From: Pseudonocardia asaccharolytica DSM 44247 = NBRC 16224
GTDB lineage: Bacteria; Actinomycetota; Actinomycetes; Mycobacteriales; Pseudonocardiaceae
DNA length: 64,000 bases
NCBI RefSeq assembly: GCF_000423625.1
Contig: NZ_AUII01000014.1
Coordinates: 47,652-111,651 of the forward strand
Reading direction: 5' to 3'
A program made the translations under genes and the position numbers. The notes under the pieces are model-generated. The model was not told where the DNA came from. It was given only the letters and a program-made list of their open reading frames with translations, and searched no databases. Shown here piece after piece: positions 45,969 through 54,526 of this stretch. Within the stretch, counting starts at the first letter, position 1, and the number at the start of each line of letters is the position of its first letter.

Positions 45969-46640
45969 CTACCAGGCCCTTGTGAGGTCCGCATGGGCGC
46001 GGATCCAGGTGTGCATGGCGATACCCGCGGCGACCCCGGCGTTGATCGAGCGGGTGGAGCCGAACTGGGCGATCGACACGACCAGGCTCGCCGCGGCACG
46101 CGCCTCGCCCGTCAGGCCGGGCCCCTCCTGCCCGAACAGCAGCAGACACTGCCGAGGTAGCCGCGCCGTCTCCAGCGGCACCGCCCCCGGCGTGTTGTCG
46201 ACCGCCACGATCGCCAGCCGGTGCTCGGTCGCGAACCGGACGAGCCCCGCCACGTCGGCGTGGTGATGGATCTGCTGGTAGCGGTCGGTCACCATCGCTC
46301 CCCGACGGTTCCAGCGTCGCCGCCCGATGATGTGCACCCCCGCCGCCGCGAACGCGTTGGCGGTCCGCACCACCGTCCCGATGTTGTGGTCGTGCCCGAA
46401 GTTCTCGATGGCGACGTGGAACGGGTGCGCGCGGGCTGCGAGATCGGCGGCCACAGCGTCGCGTCGCCAGTACCGGTAGACGTCCACCACGTTGCGCCGG
46501 TCGCCGTGCTCGAGCAGAGCGGGATCGTAGCGTTCGTCATCGGGCCATGCGCCGCGCCCACCCGGCCACGGCCCGACGCCCACCTGCCCGGGCACCGTCC
46601 ATTCCGTCGGTCCGGCGGGCACGGTCTCCTGCTCGGTCAC
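45969..46640 (-). CDS. SpoU/TrmH-type RNA ribose methyltransferase
   Basis: The 223-residue protein carries the SPOUT-fold motifs FHVAIENFGHDHNIGTVVRT (motif 1, with the key Asn and Arg), LLLFGQEGPGLTGEA (motif 2) and SIAQFGSTRSINAGVAAGI (motif 3). It would put a 2'-O-methyl group on tRNA or rRNA. GTG 46640 begins VTEQETVPAG; an Arg-rich extension upstream is not credible. It is the Rv0380c counterpart. Confidence 0.88.
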   Translation of the reverse strand: MTEQETVPAGPTEWTVPGQVGVGPWPGGRGAWPDDERYDPALLEHGDRRNVVDVYRYWRRDAVAADLAARAHPFHVAIENFGHDHNIGTVVRTANAFAAAGVHIIGRRRWNRRGAMVTDRYQQIHHHADVAGLVRFATEHRLAIVAVDNTPGAVPLETARLPRQCLLLFGQEGPGLTGEARAAASLVVSIAQFGSTRSINAGVAAGIAMHTWIRAHADLTRAW

Positions 46641-46707
46641 ACTCCGATGATCCCGCTGCCGTGCCGCGCGCCCAACACGGCGGGCCCGCCGCGACTCGCT
46701 CGCGCGA

Positions 46708-49062
46708 TTACCCCGGCTCGGGCTCGGAAATAGCGCGACTCGCGGGGACGGGAGCGGGCTGTGCGCCCGGTAGCCCGATCTGCACCCCGGTGTGTCCGCG
46801 ATGCGCCCCGACGACGGCCGCGTGGTATTCCTCCAACCGGGCGAGGAAGTCCGGATCGGTGTAGACGCTCCCGTCGACCATCGGACCCTTGGCACCCGAC
46901 AACACCGCCTCGACGTCCTCACCCGAAAGGGTTTTCCGCGTCTCCAGCGCGTGCGCGAGCGCCAGAACGGCCGCGCGGTTGTCCCGCAGGATCATCTCGG
47001 CCCGGTCTAGCAGATCGGAGAGCTGGTCCTCGATCCGGTCGGCCAGCGCCTTGCGCAGCATCGTCTCGGTGCTCTCGCCGTGCTTGCCCGGTGCGCCGCG
47101 GCCGCCGCCGGGGCTACCCACCTCGAGCCTGCGCGCCGTGGAGTACGACGACACGGTCGAGCCCATGCCCCAGAAGCCCTCCATGAACGAGGCCAGGGTC
47201 GTCGCGGACTCCAGGTCGCCCGACACCCCGGACGAGCTGTCGCCGTCGAAGAACATCCGCTCGCCGGCCAGCGAGGCCAACGAGACGAGGATGTCGGCCT
47301 CATACTCCGAACGCCAGCGGGTGAACTGGTCCTCCGGCGGGATGCTGGCCACCATCCCGAGGTAGTCGCTGCCCTTCTCGATCGTCGCGAGGTCGATCTC
47401 CATGTGCTCGCGCACCCGGAACGCGACGACGGCGTGACAGCCCTCGTGCACCGCGACCGCGTGCCGCTCACGCTCGATGTACTCGACGTCCTCGGGCGGG
47501 CCGAGGTCTTTGAGTTGCTTGGCCCGGAGGACGTCGCGCCAGGTGATGACCTTGCGGCTGTCCCGGATCGCCATGATCAGCGCCTCGTTGACCAGGTCCT
47601 TGATGGTCGCGCCGGTGGTGTACGGGGTGATCGTCGCGAGCTTGTCGAGCTGCGCGGCGGTGATCTCGTGCGGCACCTTCGCGAAGTAGCCCTCATAGGT
47701 GCGGATCCGGCCGGCCTTGCTCGGGTAGCCGACCTTGTAGATCCGGTCGATGCGGCCGGGCCGCAGCAGCGCCTCGTCCAGCGCCTCGGGCATGTTGGTC
47801 GCCATCATGACCAGGATCCGGTACTGCGGCGGTGGCTTGGGCCGCATGCCCAGCGCCCGGCGTCCCCACCGGTTGATCAACCCACGCGGCTTCTTCAGCC
47901 CCGACAGCTCCGTGAGCAGGGCCTGCAGGGTGCCCATGCCGGCGCCGCCGCCGCCGAGCCCACCCATCACGAAGCGGCTGCGCCGAGCGGGCTCCGCGGG
48001 CGGATCCGGGGCGGCGACCCGCATCGCCTCGCGGGCCAGCAACAGCCGGGTGTCCTCGGAGAGGTAGGAGAAGCCGTGACAGCCCGTCGCGTGGAACGGG
48101 GCCGGGCGCATCCCCCGCGGACCACCCGGGCCGGTCTGGGCGAGCGCGCCGCGGTTGCCGAGCGCGTCCGCCTCGTCGAAGAAGACGATCACGCCGCCGT
48201 ACCGGAGGGCGAGCTTTCGCAGCTTCCGGAACAGCGACTTGACCTTGAGGATCCCCACGCCCATGAACATGTTGATGAACGCGCCAGGGTCGACGAAGAC
48301 ATACGGCCTGCCGGTCTCGCCCGCCACCGCCTCGGCCATCAGCGTCTTGCCCGTGCCCGGGGGCCCCCACAGCAGGATGCCGCCCGGCACGTATCCGCCC
48401 TTGCGCTCGATCTCCTCGGGCCGCTCCAGGAACAGAATGTTCTCCTTGATCCGCTCGAGGACGTGGTCCTGGCCCCAGACGTCGCGGAACCGGGTCTTGA
48501 TGTCGTCGGGGTAGTAGGTGTCGACGCCGCCGCGCGAGAGCAACCAGAACAGCCCGATGAACTGGAACGCGATGAAGAAGAACGCGAACGCCAGCTGCAG
48601 GATGAACGGCAACGCGGACCAGATGAGCGCCGGCAGCTGGAACACCGCGAACACCGGCGAGGTCTGCAAGATCTGGGCGGCGACCAGCGCGAACAACACG
48701 ATGATCGCGACGATCTTGAGCAGCCGGCCGATCCGGAACCGGGTCCAGTCGGAGAACCGGCGCTTGACCATACGATCGGTTCCACCGAAGATCTTCTCGT
48801 TCCAGAACCGGTGATAGGCCGACCAGTGCTCGCTCACCAGAAAATGTACCTGGCGCAGCAGCTCGATGCCGAACAGCCACAGCAGCCACTGCGATTCGAC
48901 GAGGCGGATCCGCAGCGAGTCGATGAACGGCAGCAGCGGGTTGTCCGCCATCGCCGCCCACACGATCACCAGGAAGGCCACCGCGAACAGCAGCAGCAGC
49001 CGGACCCGGTCCCACATCGGCATGGGCTTGCGCTTGGCGTGCGACGCGGCCGCAGTGGTCAT
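46708..49062 (-). CDS. FtsH-like membrane AAA+ metalloprotease with inserted segment
   Basis: The 784-residue protein has three or four N-terminal membrane helices (to about 190), an AAA+ domain with GPPGTGKT and VIVFFDEADALG, and arginine fingers in RPGRIDRIYKVG. The peptidase-like domain keeps HEGCH (HExxH) and GDLESAT as third ligand. About 80 residues rich in Gly/Pro (from ALAQTGPGG to KPPPQYR) are inserted between Walker B and the sensor, unlike classical FtsH. The long membrane region also differs. It is the FtsH-like paralogue class of actinobacteria, with substrate unknown. ATG 49062 overlaps the upstream lipoprotein stop (ATGA). Confidence 0.85.
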   Translation of the reverse strand: MTTAAASHAKRKPMPMWDRVRLLLLFAVAFLVIVWAAMADNPLLPFIDSLRIRLVESQWLLWLFGIELLRQVHFLVSEHWSAYHRFWNEKIFGGTDRMVKRRFSDWTRFRIGRLLKIVAIIVLFALVAAQILQTSPVFAVFQLPALIWSALPFILQLAFAFFFIAFQFIGLFWLLSRGGVDTYYPDDIKTRFRDVWGQDHVLERIKENILFLERPEEIERKGGYVPGGILLWGPPGTGKTLMAEAVAGETGRPYVFVDPGAFINMFMGVGILKVKSLFRKLRKLALRYGGVIVFFDEADALGNRGALAQTGPGGPRGMRPAPFHATGCHGFSYLSEDTRLLLAREAMRVAAPDPPAEPARRSRFVMGGLGGGGAGMGTLQALLTELSGLKKPRGLINRWGRRALGMRPKPPPQYRILVMMATNMPEALDEALLRPGRIDRIYKVGYPSKAGRIRTYEGYFAKVPHEITAAQLDKLATITPYTTGATIKDLVNEALIMAIRDSRKVITWRDVLRAKQLKDLGPPEDVEYIERERHAVAVHEGCHAVVAFRVREHMEIDLATIEKGSDYLGMVASIPPEDQFTRWRSEYEADILVSLASLAGERMFFDGDSSSGVSGDLESATTLASFMEGFWGMGSTVSSYSTARRLEVGSPGGGRGAPGKHGESTETMLRKALADRIEDQLSDLLDRAEMILRDNRAAVLALAHALETRKTLSGEDVEAVLSGAKGPMVDGSVYTDPDFLARLEEYHAAVVGAHRGHTGVQIGLPGAQPAPVPASRAISEPEPG

Positions 49063-49730
49063 GGCTGCTCCCGGACGGTGAACGAGGAGATGACGCTCTC
49101 GATCTCCTGCTCCCGCTGTTGGAAGCACTGGGCAGAACAGCGGGCGAAGGCGAGGTAGAGCTTGCTGGCGTCGTCGTTGAGGTAGCCGATCTGGTCGATG
49201 ACCTGGAGCGGGCCCTCCTGGATCCGGTACTGGTACTCCGAATGCACGCCGCGCACCCCATGGCCGGGTGTGAGCACCTCGTCGGTGATCAGCGTGAAGT
49301 CACTCAGCGTCGACGATCCGCTGAACTCGAGCTGCTGGCGAGCCGTCGGCGACACCGGATAGACGAGATCCCGGATGTGATCGAGCCCCAGTTGCCCGCG
49401 GACGTCCTCGGGGATGGTCTGCACGCTGACGAACACGACGGGGTGCGCGGCGTCCGGCCCGAACAGATGCGACGGCGACGGCTGGCTGTCGGCGTCATAG
49501 GCCTCCATCCAGAATCCCTGGTCGCCGGCGGCCGGATCGATCCCGAGGATCTCGGCGAGCTGCCGCTGGTCGATCGGCCGCCAACTCGCGGGAACCTTGA
49601 TATAGGTGTGCTCCGCGGAGTTCGCGACGTAGGTGAACGACGGTGCCCCGCAGCCCACCAGCGCCAGCAGGACCGCGACGATCGCCACACATGCCATCGC
49701 GAACCGCTGTCGCCCCGCCCGGACAGTCAT
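49059..49730 (-). CDS. putative lipoprotein with lipobox LVGC
   Basis: The 223-residue product has a basic N-terminus, a hydrophobic helix and LALVGCGAPS, a lipobox with the acylated Cys at residue 27. The mature part is a soluble domain with YIKVPASWRPIDQ and FARCSAQCFQQREQEIESVI. It is probably held on the outer face of the membrane. The coupled FtsH-like gene just downstream suggests joint action. It has no family I can name. ATG 49730 gives a normal signal peptide. Confidence 0.78.
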   Translation of the reverse strand: MTVRAGRQRFAMACVAIVAVLLALVGCGAPSFTYVANSAEHTYIKVPASWRPIDQRQLAEILGIDPAAGDQGFWMEAYDADSQPSPSHLFGPDAAHPVVFVSVQTIPEDVRGQLGLDHIRDLVYPVSPTARQQLEFSGSSTLSDFTLITDEVLTPGHGVRGVHSEYQYRIQEGPLQVIDQIGYLNDDASKLYLAFARCSAQCFQQREQEIESVISSFTVREQP

Positions 49731-49835
49731 GCGTCCTCCCCGCCGTGACCTATCCGTGACTTGGAAGTATGCGGCACGAGTGGCCGGTGCGCCTGCACCG
49801 AACAGGTTGCACGAAACGGCTCGTCAACAGCGGCC

Positions 49836-49875
49836 GTGAGTGCGTAACAGTGTTAGAACACTGTTACGCACTCAC
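49836..49875. terminator. long perfect palindrome, terminator (copy 2)
   Basis: GTGAGTGCGTAACAGTGTT at 49836-49854 pairs with its exact reverse complement at 49857-49875 around AG. The 40-bp core equals copy 1 at 39302-39341 in the opposite orientation. It sits at the 3' end of pyrE, whose stop TGA falls inside the right arm. Confidence 0.85.
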
Positions 49876-50432
49876 AGGAGGTTGAGGTCGGCGAGGCCGA
49901 GGAGGGAACGGTAGAGGGCCCCTTCGGCCTCGATCGCCTCCCGGGCCCCGGTGTTGCGGTCGACGACGGTCACCACGCCGACCACGGTGGCCCCGGCGTC
50001 GCGGACGGCGCGGACCGCGGTCAGCACCGACCCGCCGGTCGTGGAGGTGTCCTCGACGACGAGCACCCGGCGCCCGGTCACGTCCGGGCCCTCGATGAGC
50101 CGCTGCATTCCGTGTTCCTTGGTGGACTTCCGCACGACGAACGCGTCGACGGGCCGGGAGTCCGGCTCGAGCGCGGCGGCGTGCAGCACGGCGGCGGCGA
50201 CCGGGTCCGCACCGAGGGTCAGACCGCCGACCGCCTCGTAGTCCCAGTCGGCGGTGAGCACCCGCAGCAACCGCCCGATCAGCGGCGCGGCCTCGTGCTG
50301 GAGGGTGACCCGGCGCAGGTCGACGTAGTAGTCCGCCTCCGCCCCGGAGGCCAACGTGACCCGCTGATGGATGACGCCCAGGTCGCGGACCAGGGCGGCA
50401 AGCCGGTTGCGGGCGGTGTCGGGGGTGGTCAC
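49872..50432 (-). CDS. pyrE: orotate phosphoribosyltransferase
   Basis: The 186-residue enzyme makes OMP from orotate and PRPP in pyrimidine synthesis. It has YYVDLRRVTLQHEAAPLIG, VGGLTLGADPVAAAVL, FVVRKSTKEHG and the PRPP loop VLVVEDTSTTGGS. GTG 50432 was chosen, as the family begins close to this point. It ends in the terminator palindrome. Confidence 0.95.
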   Translation of the reverse strand: MTTPDTARNRLAALVRDLGVIHQRVTLASGAEADYYVDLRRVTLQHEAAPLIGRLLRVLTADWDYEAVGGLTLGADPVAAAVLHAAALEPDSRPVDAFVVRKSTKEHGMQRLIEGPDVTGRRVLVVEDTSTTGGSVLTAVRAVRDAGATVVGVVTVVDRNTGAREAIEAEGALYRSLLGLADLNLL

Positions 50433-50452
50433 TGGTCCTCCTCGGACGGCGG

Positions 50453-51238
50453 TCACGTACGGTCGCGGTCGAACCGGCTGATCAGCGTGCGCAGCACGCC
50501 GCGGGGCAGCAGGTCCGCCAGCCCGACGATCGCCTTGTACTGGGGGCTGGGTACCGAGACGACCTTGCCGCGCGCGAGATCGGCCAGGCATTCGTCGACG
50601 ACGCGTTCGGCGTCGAGCCAGAGCGGTCCGCTCCGGTCACCGACATCGATGCCGGCGCGGGCGTGGAACTCGGTCCGGACGAACCCCGGACACAGCGCGA
50701 GCGCCTGCACCCCGGTGCCGGCGAGCGACGCCGCCACCCCCTCGGTGAAGGTGATCACCCACGACTTGTCGGCGGTGTAGCTGGAGCCGCTCCCGGTCAG
50801 GAAACCGGCCACGCTCGCCACGTTGACCACCGCGCCGCGGCCGCGGCCGACCATGCCGGGCAGCGAGGCTCTGGTCAGCTGCAACACGCTGGTGACGTTG
50901 ACATCGAGCTGGCGCTGCAACGCCTCGGCCTCGGCCTCCAGGAAGCCGTCACCGACGGTCATCCCGGCGTTGTTCACCAGCATCTCGACCGGGGCGCGAT
51001 CCGGGTCGGCGAGCCGGGCGCTCACCCGCCGCCGGTCGGTGGAGACAGCGAGGTCGGCCGGTAACACCTCGACCGAGGCACCCCGTCGGCGCAGCCGGTG
51101 CGCCGACGATTCGAGCCGGTCGGCATCCCGGGCGACCAGGACGAGGTCGTGCCCGTCCGCGGCCAGCCGCGCCGCGAAGGCGGCGCCGATGCCGGCAGTG
51201 GCTCCGGTGATCAGGGCGGTGGGCACGCCCACAGACAC
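50453..51238 (-). CDS. short-chain dehydrogenase/reductase
   Basis: The 261-residue protein has [18 protein letters not shown] (TGxxxGIG), [12 protein letters not shown], a Ser in NVASVAGF and SYTADKSW as Tyr-x3-Lys. The dehydrogenase/reductase substrate is unknown. It is 52 percent-like in layout to its neighbour upstream by eye, so tandem duplication is likely. GTG 51238 shares a base with the stop of that neighbour. No percentage is computed; the resemblance is qualitative. Confidence 0.85.
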   Translation of the reverse strand: MSVGVPTALITGATAGIGAAFAARLAADGHDLVLVARDADRLESSAHRLRRRGASVEVLPADLAVSTDRRRVSARLADPDRAPVEMLVNNAGMTVGDGFLEAEAEALQRQLDVNVTSVLQLTRASLPGMVGRGRGAVVNVASVAGFLTGSGSSYTADKSWVITFTEGVAASLAGTGVQALALCPGFVRTEFHARAGIDVGDRSGPLWLDAERVVDECLADLARGKVVSVPSPQYKAIVGLADLLPRGVLRTLISRFDRDRT

Positions 51239-52065
51239 TAGTGTCCGGCGGCGCGCGGCTCACCGGCGACGGCGTTCTTCCCGGCGATCGTGTGCTGGGT
51301 GCGGCCACGCCCGGCGACCCGGGCGCCCAGCCGCAGCGTCCGGCGGGGCAGCTCGATGAACCCGCTGACCATCCGGTACACGATCCCGGGCGCGGAGACG
51401 ACCTTTCCTCGGCGGTTGTCCGCGAGGCAACGGGCGACGGCCCGGCCGGCATCCATGATCAGGAAGCCCTGCCGGAACGCGGCGTCGGGGTGGATCTCGG
51501 CGACGAGGTTGGTGCGCACGTAGCCCGGGGTCAGCGCGGTCATCCGCACCCCGGTGCCCTGCAGCGATGCCGCGATGGTGTCGGTGAACGCGATCGCCCA
51601 CGCCTTCGTCGCGCCGTAGGACGACCCGCGCGGCGGCAGAAACCCCGAGAAGCTCGACACCGTGATCACCGATCCGCGACCGCGCTCGATCATCCCCGGA
51701 AGAGCCGCATGCGTCAGCCGCAGCACCGCGGTGATGTTGACGTCGATCTCGCGCTGCAGGGCCGGGAGCGCGGCCTCGGCGAACTCGTCGCGGATCTCGA
51801 CGCCGGCGTTGTTGACCAGCACGTCGACCGGCGCGGCGGGGTCGGCGAGCCGGGCCTCGACGGCCGCGCGGCCGACAGGCTCCGCCAGGTCGGCGACCAG
51901 CGGCTCGACCGCGACGCCGTGCCGCGCTCGATGCCGGGCCGCGGCCTTCTCCAGCTGGTCCCGGCCACGGGCCACGAGCACCAGGTCGTGGCCCTCGACG
52001 GCCAGTTGGTCGGCGAAGGCGGTACCGATACCCGAGCTGCCGCCGGTGATGAGAGCGATGGGCAC
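51238..52065 (-). CDS. short-chain dehydrogenase/reductase
   Basis: The 275-residue protein has [39 protein letters not shown] and SYGATKAW with Tyr-x3-Lys, hence an intact classical SDR site with NAD(P) binding. The C-terminal third ([19 protein letters not shown]) is basic and may touch membranes or lipids. It forms a pair with the next SDR. GTG 52065. Substrate unknown. Confidence 0.85.
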   Translation of the reverse strand: MPIALITGGSSGIGTAFADQLAVEGHDLVLVARGRDQLEKAAARHRARHGVAVEPLVADLAEPVGRAAVEARLADPAAPVDVLVNNAGVEIRDEFAEAALPALQREIDVNITAVLRLTHAALPGMIERGRGSVITVSSFSGFLPPRGSSYGATKAWAIAFTDTIAASLQGTGVRMTALTPGYVRTNLVAEIHPDAAFRQGFLIMDAGRAVARCLADNRRGKVVSAPGIVYRMVSGFIELPRRTLRLGARVAGRGRTQHTIAGKNAVAGEPRAAGH

Positions 52066-52102
52066 CCGGCGAGGCTAGTGGATGAATCGGGCGAATCCTC
52101 CA

Positions 52103-52756
52103 TCAGTGACTCTTCGGCACCGTCTGCCCCTGCTCGAGCGCCGTGGCCACCTCGGCCATATCGGCGAGCAGGTCTTGCAGCCGCTCCGGCGTGGCCTCGA
52201 CGGGCGCGGCCGCGAGCACCCAGGAATCCTCGGCCCAGAGCAGTTCGATGTCCTCGCCGATCGCGTCGCCCGCCGAGGCCAGCCGCTCGGTCAGCAGCGG
52301 CTTGACGGCCTCGGCATCGGACACGAAGGCGTAGCGCTCGCCGACCGGCTCCAGCAGATCCAGGCCCGCGTCGTCGGGCAACGGGGCCGACGGCAGCCGG
52401 AGCTCGACCGCGGCGGGCAGTTGGGTCCGGACCTGGACGGCGGCGAGCACCGAGCCGACCCGCCCGGCCTGCTCGTGGTCGAACACGTAGGCCTGGCGCG
52501 GTCCGTCGGGCGTCGGGACCATGCCGCTGATCAGGTTTCGGGCCACTCCGGGCCCACCCTGGTGAATCGTGCCGTAGCGCCAGCGGCTGGGAAGGACCGG
52601 ATCGCTGTCCGCGTGTTCCCACTCGTGCAGCGCGGCCCACCGCTTCCGGTCGCGGATACCTCCGCTGCCCCGCGACCGGTCGACCAGCAGCAGAACGCCC
52701 CCGGCCAGCAACGCGACCGCGGCTATGACGAACCACACCGAGGATGGGATGCCCAC
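52103..52756 (-). CDS. single-helix membrane protein (Rv0383c-like)
   Basis: The 217-residue product begins with one membrane helix (VWFVIAAVALLAGGVLLLVD), followed by a soluble domain (RWRYGTIHQGGPGVARNLI, RQAYVFDHEQAG, GEDIELLWAEDSWVLAA). I know it only as the protein found beside pyrE and clpB in actinobacteria. The role is unknown. GTG 52756 begins MGIPSSVW. Confidence 0.75.
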   Translation of the reverse strand: MGIPSSVWFVIAAVALLAGGVLLLVDRSRGSGGIRDRKRWAALHEWEHADSDPVLPSRWRYGTIHQGGPGVARNLISGMVPTPDGPRQAYVFDHEQAGRVGSVLAAVQVRTQLPAAVELRLPSAPLPDDAGLDLLEPVGERYAFVSDAEAVKPLLTERLASAGDAIGEDIELLWAEDSWVLAAAPVEATPERLQDLLADMAEVATALEQGQTVPKSH

Positions 52757-52803
52757 GCGCGGAGCCTAGCCCCGGGGACCCCCGGGGGCCGGTAACGCCA
52801 CGA

Positions 52804-53811
52804 TCATCCGGACGGGTATCGCCCGAACAGATCGTCATCGGCGGGCCGGGAGGCCTGCCACCCCCGCAGCTCCGCGTCGGCCTTGGCGTCCTCCTTGCCA
52901 CGCTCGACGACCACCTTGGCGCCCGGCAGCCGTCCGAGCTCCTCGGCGGCACCCGCCACGGCCGGCGACATCCCCAGCGGATTCTCCCCGGGAGCCGGCC
53001 GCCGCAGCGCACCGGAACCGGTCGCCCCGGCGCCGATCCGCTCGACGCCTCGCGCGACCGCGTCGGACACGTCGTCGAGCCGCCCGCAGGTCCGGCCGAG
53101 CGAACCGGCCAGACCGGTGAGATCATCCAGCAGCGACCCGATCCGGTCCGCGATCATCGCCGCCACCTGGCAGGCCCGGTTGACGGCCCAGGCGACGGCC
53201 GCGGCGAGGGTGGTCCCCGCGCTGGCCACCGCGGCGACCACCGCGCCGATCCCGACCATGATCAGATCGGCGACGAACGAGGCGACGACGTCCCGGACGA
53301 GTGCCCGCACCGTGCCCACCAGCTCGCCGGTACCCAGGATCAGCACCGCGAGCTCATCGGCCTGGGCTCCCATGTTCCGCAGCGCGGTCGTGTAGCAGCG
53401 GGCCGCGGCGCGGTACGCGTCGGCGGCGGCGCCCTCCCACCCCGGCAGCGCACCGGCCTCGTCGCGGTACCGGCCGACCACCGAGCGGAGCTCACCCGCC
53501 ACGTTGTGCCAGGTCCGGGCCTGGGCCCTGATCTGGGTGGGGTCCCCGGCGAGCGCGTCGAGCGGCTCGTGCAGGAACGCGACGTGCTCGATGAGCCAAC
53601 CGATCCCGGCCTCGAGGAGCGACCCGAGCGGGTTCATGACCAGGCCCAGCGCATCGAGGCCGGCCCCCGCCGCGGAGAACGCCGCCAGCTGCGCGTCCCC
53701 GCCGGTGAGGCCCGCGGTGAGGTCGGCGACGCTGGAGAACACGCCGGCCCCCTCCCAGTTGGCGGGCTCGGCGTCCTCGTTCTCGGGCGCGGCGATGAGC
53801 GGGTTGGTCAC
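52804..53811 (-). CDS. WXG100-like ESX-type secreted protein
   Basis: The 335-residue product has a helical core with LPGWEGAAADAYRAAARCY, the W-x-G turn between two helices seen in type VII (ESX) substrates, preceded by an IRAQARTWHNVAGELRSVV helix. Hydrophobic helices follow (VASFVADLIMVGIGAVVAAVAS), then a charged C-terminal 60 residues that may be an effector or a chaperone-binding tail. No known toxin motif was seen. ATG 53811 overlaps the EspC-like stop (ATGA). Confidence 0.7.
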   Translation of the reverse strand: MTNPLIAAPENEDAEPANWEGAGVFSSVADLTAGLTGGDAQLAAFSAAGAGLDALGLVMNPLGSLLEAGIGWLIEHVAFLHEPLDALAGDPTQIRAQARTWHNVAGELRSVVGRYRDEAGALPGWEGAAADAYRAAARCYTTALRNMGAQADELAVLILGTGELVGTVRALVRDVVASFVADLIMVGIGAVVAAVASAGTTLAAAVAWAVNRACQVAAMIADRIGSLLDDLTGLAGSLGRTCGRLDDVSDAVARGVERIGAGATGSGALRRPAPGENPLGMSPAVAGAAEELGRLPGAKVVVERGKEDAKADAELRGWQASRPADDDLFGRYPSG

Positions 53812-54107
53812 CGGAACCCCCGGAACATGGTCACGACGCCCCGCTCCACCGCCGTGTAGTCCGCCCCCGAGTACCGCACGCCGTCCGCGAACGAGGTCGC
53901 GGCCCGCGCCATCACGGAGACGACGACCGAGGACCGCGCCGCCGTCTCGGCCGCGGCGTCGGCGAAGATCTGCCCGATCAGGCCGTAGGCGTCGCGGGAG
54001 AGCGGCCTGCCCGCATCGGCGGCGGCGCCCAACCGGTCGGCCACCACCTCGACCTGCCCCGCATGCGAACCGAGCGCCGTCAGGTCGACGGCGAACCCAC
54101 CCCTCAC
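53808..54107 (-). CDS. EspC-like (DUF2580) ESX-associated small protein
   Basis: The 99-residue protein resembles the EspC/DUF2580 family of type VII secretion partners: VDLTALGSHAGQVEVVADRL, then AYGLIGQIFADAAAE and a C-terminal helix. Such proteins pair with a WXG100-type substrate, which is encoded immediately downstream. GTG 54107 overlaps the YbaB-like stop (GTGA). Confidence 0.7.
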   Translation of the reverse strand: MRGGFAVDLTALGSHAGQVEVVADRLGAAADAGRPLSRDAYGLIGQIFADAAAETAARSSVVVSVMARAATSFADGVRYSGADYTAVERGVVTMFRGFR

Positions 54108-54463
54108 CGCGCTTCTCCGGAGGGCGGTGCGGCCAGCGCCGAGCGCACCACGCGCATCGCCTCGCTGGTCTCGCCGATCAGCGGGGTGATCGCGGCGGCC
54201 GCCAGCTGCGCGGCCTGCGAATGCGCCCGCCGGGCGGTGACCAGCACCGCCTCGGCGAGCTGGACCCGGGAAAGGCCCTCGGCCGCGCGGCCGAGGGCCA
54301 GTCCCTGCAGGGCGCCTGCCGGGTTCACGGTGACCGTCACCGCCCCGTCCGGGCTGCTCGCGCTGGCCCGGACGGTGGCGAGCTCGGCGTGCGCCTGCGC
54401 GGCGCGGCGGGCGATATCGTCGGTGCGCCGGCGGTAGCCGGGGAGCCACTCGGGTGCGTCCAT
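54104..54463 (-). CDS. YbaB/EbfC-like protein
   Basis: The 119-residue product has the YbaB/EbfC build: a first coiled helix, a beta hairpin DGAVTVTVNPAGALQGLAL and a second helical half LSRVQLAEAVLVTARRAH. Stand-alone YbaB binds DNA, but copies in ESX loci are thought to be local regulators or chaperones. ATG 54463; TTG 54472 is an alternative. It starts a three-gene overlapping unit with the EspC-like and WXG genes. Confidence 0.75.
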   Translation of the reverse strand: MDAPEWLPGYRRRTDDIARRAAQAHAELATVRASASSPDGAVTVTVNPAGALQGLALGRAAEGLSRVQLAEAVLVTARRAHSQAAQLAAAAITPLIGETSEAMRVVRSALAAPPSGEAR

Positions 54464-54526
54464 GCCGGACAACGGTAGGCACGAGCGGCGTTCGCCGTGG
54501 CGTTTTGCCCGGACTCGTGGCGCCGG

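Noticed and set aside
46730..46755. A third copy of the inverted repeat near 63644
   Set aside because: CGCGACTCGCGGGGA also occurs in the end of the FtsH-like gene, but only about 15 bases match, it is within coding DNA, and no palindrome accompanies it.
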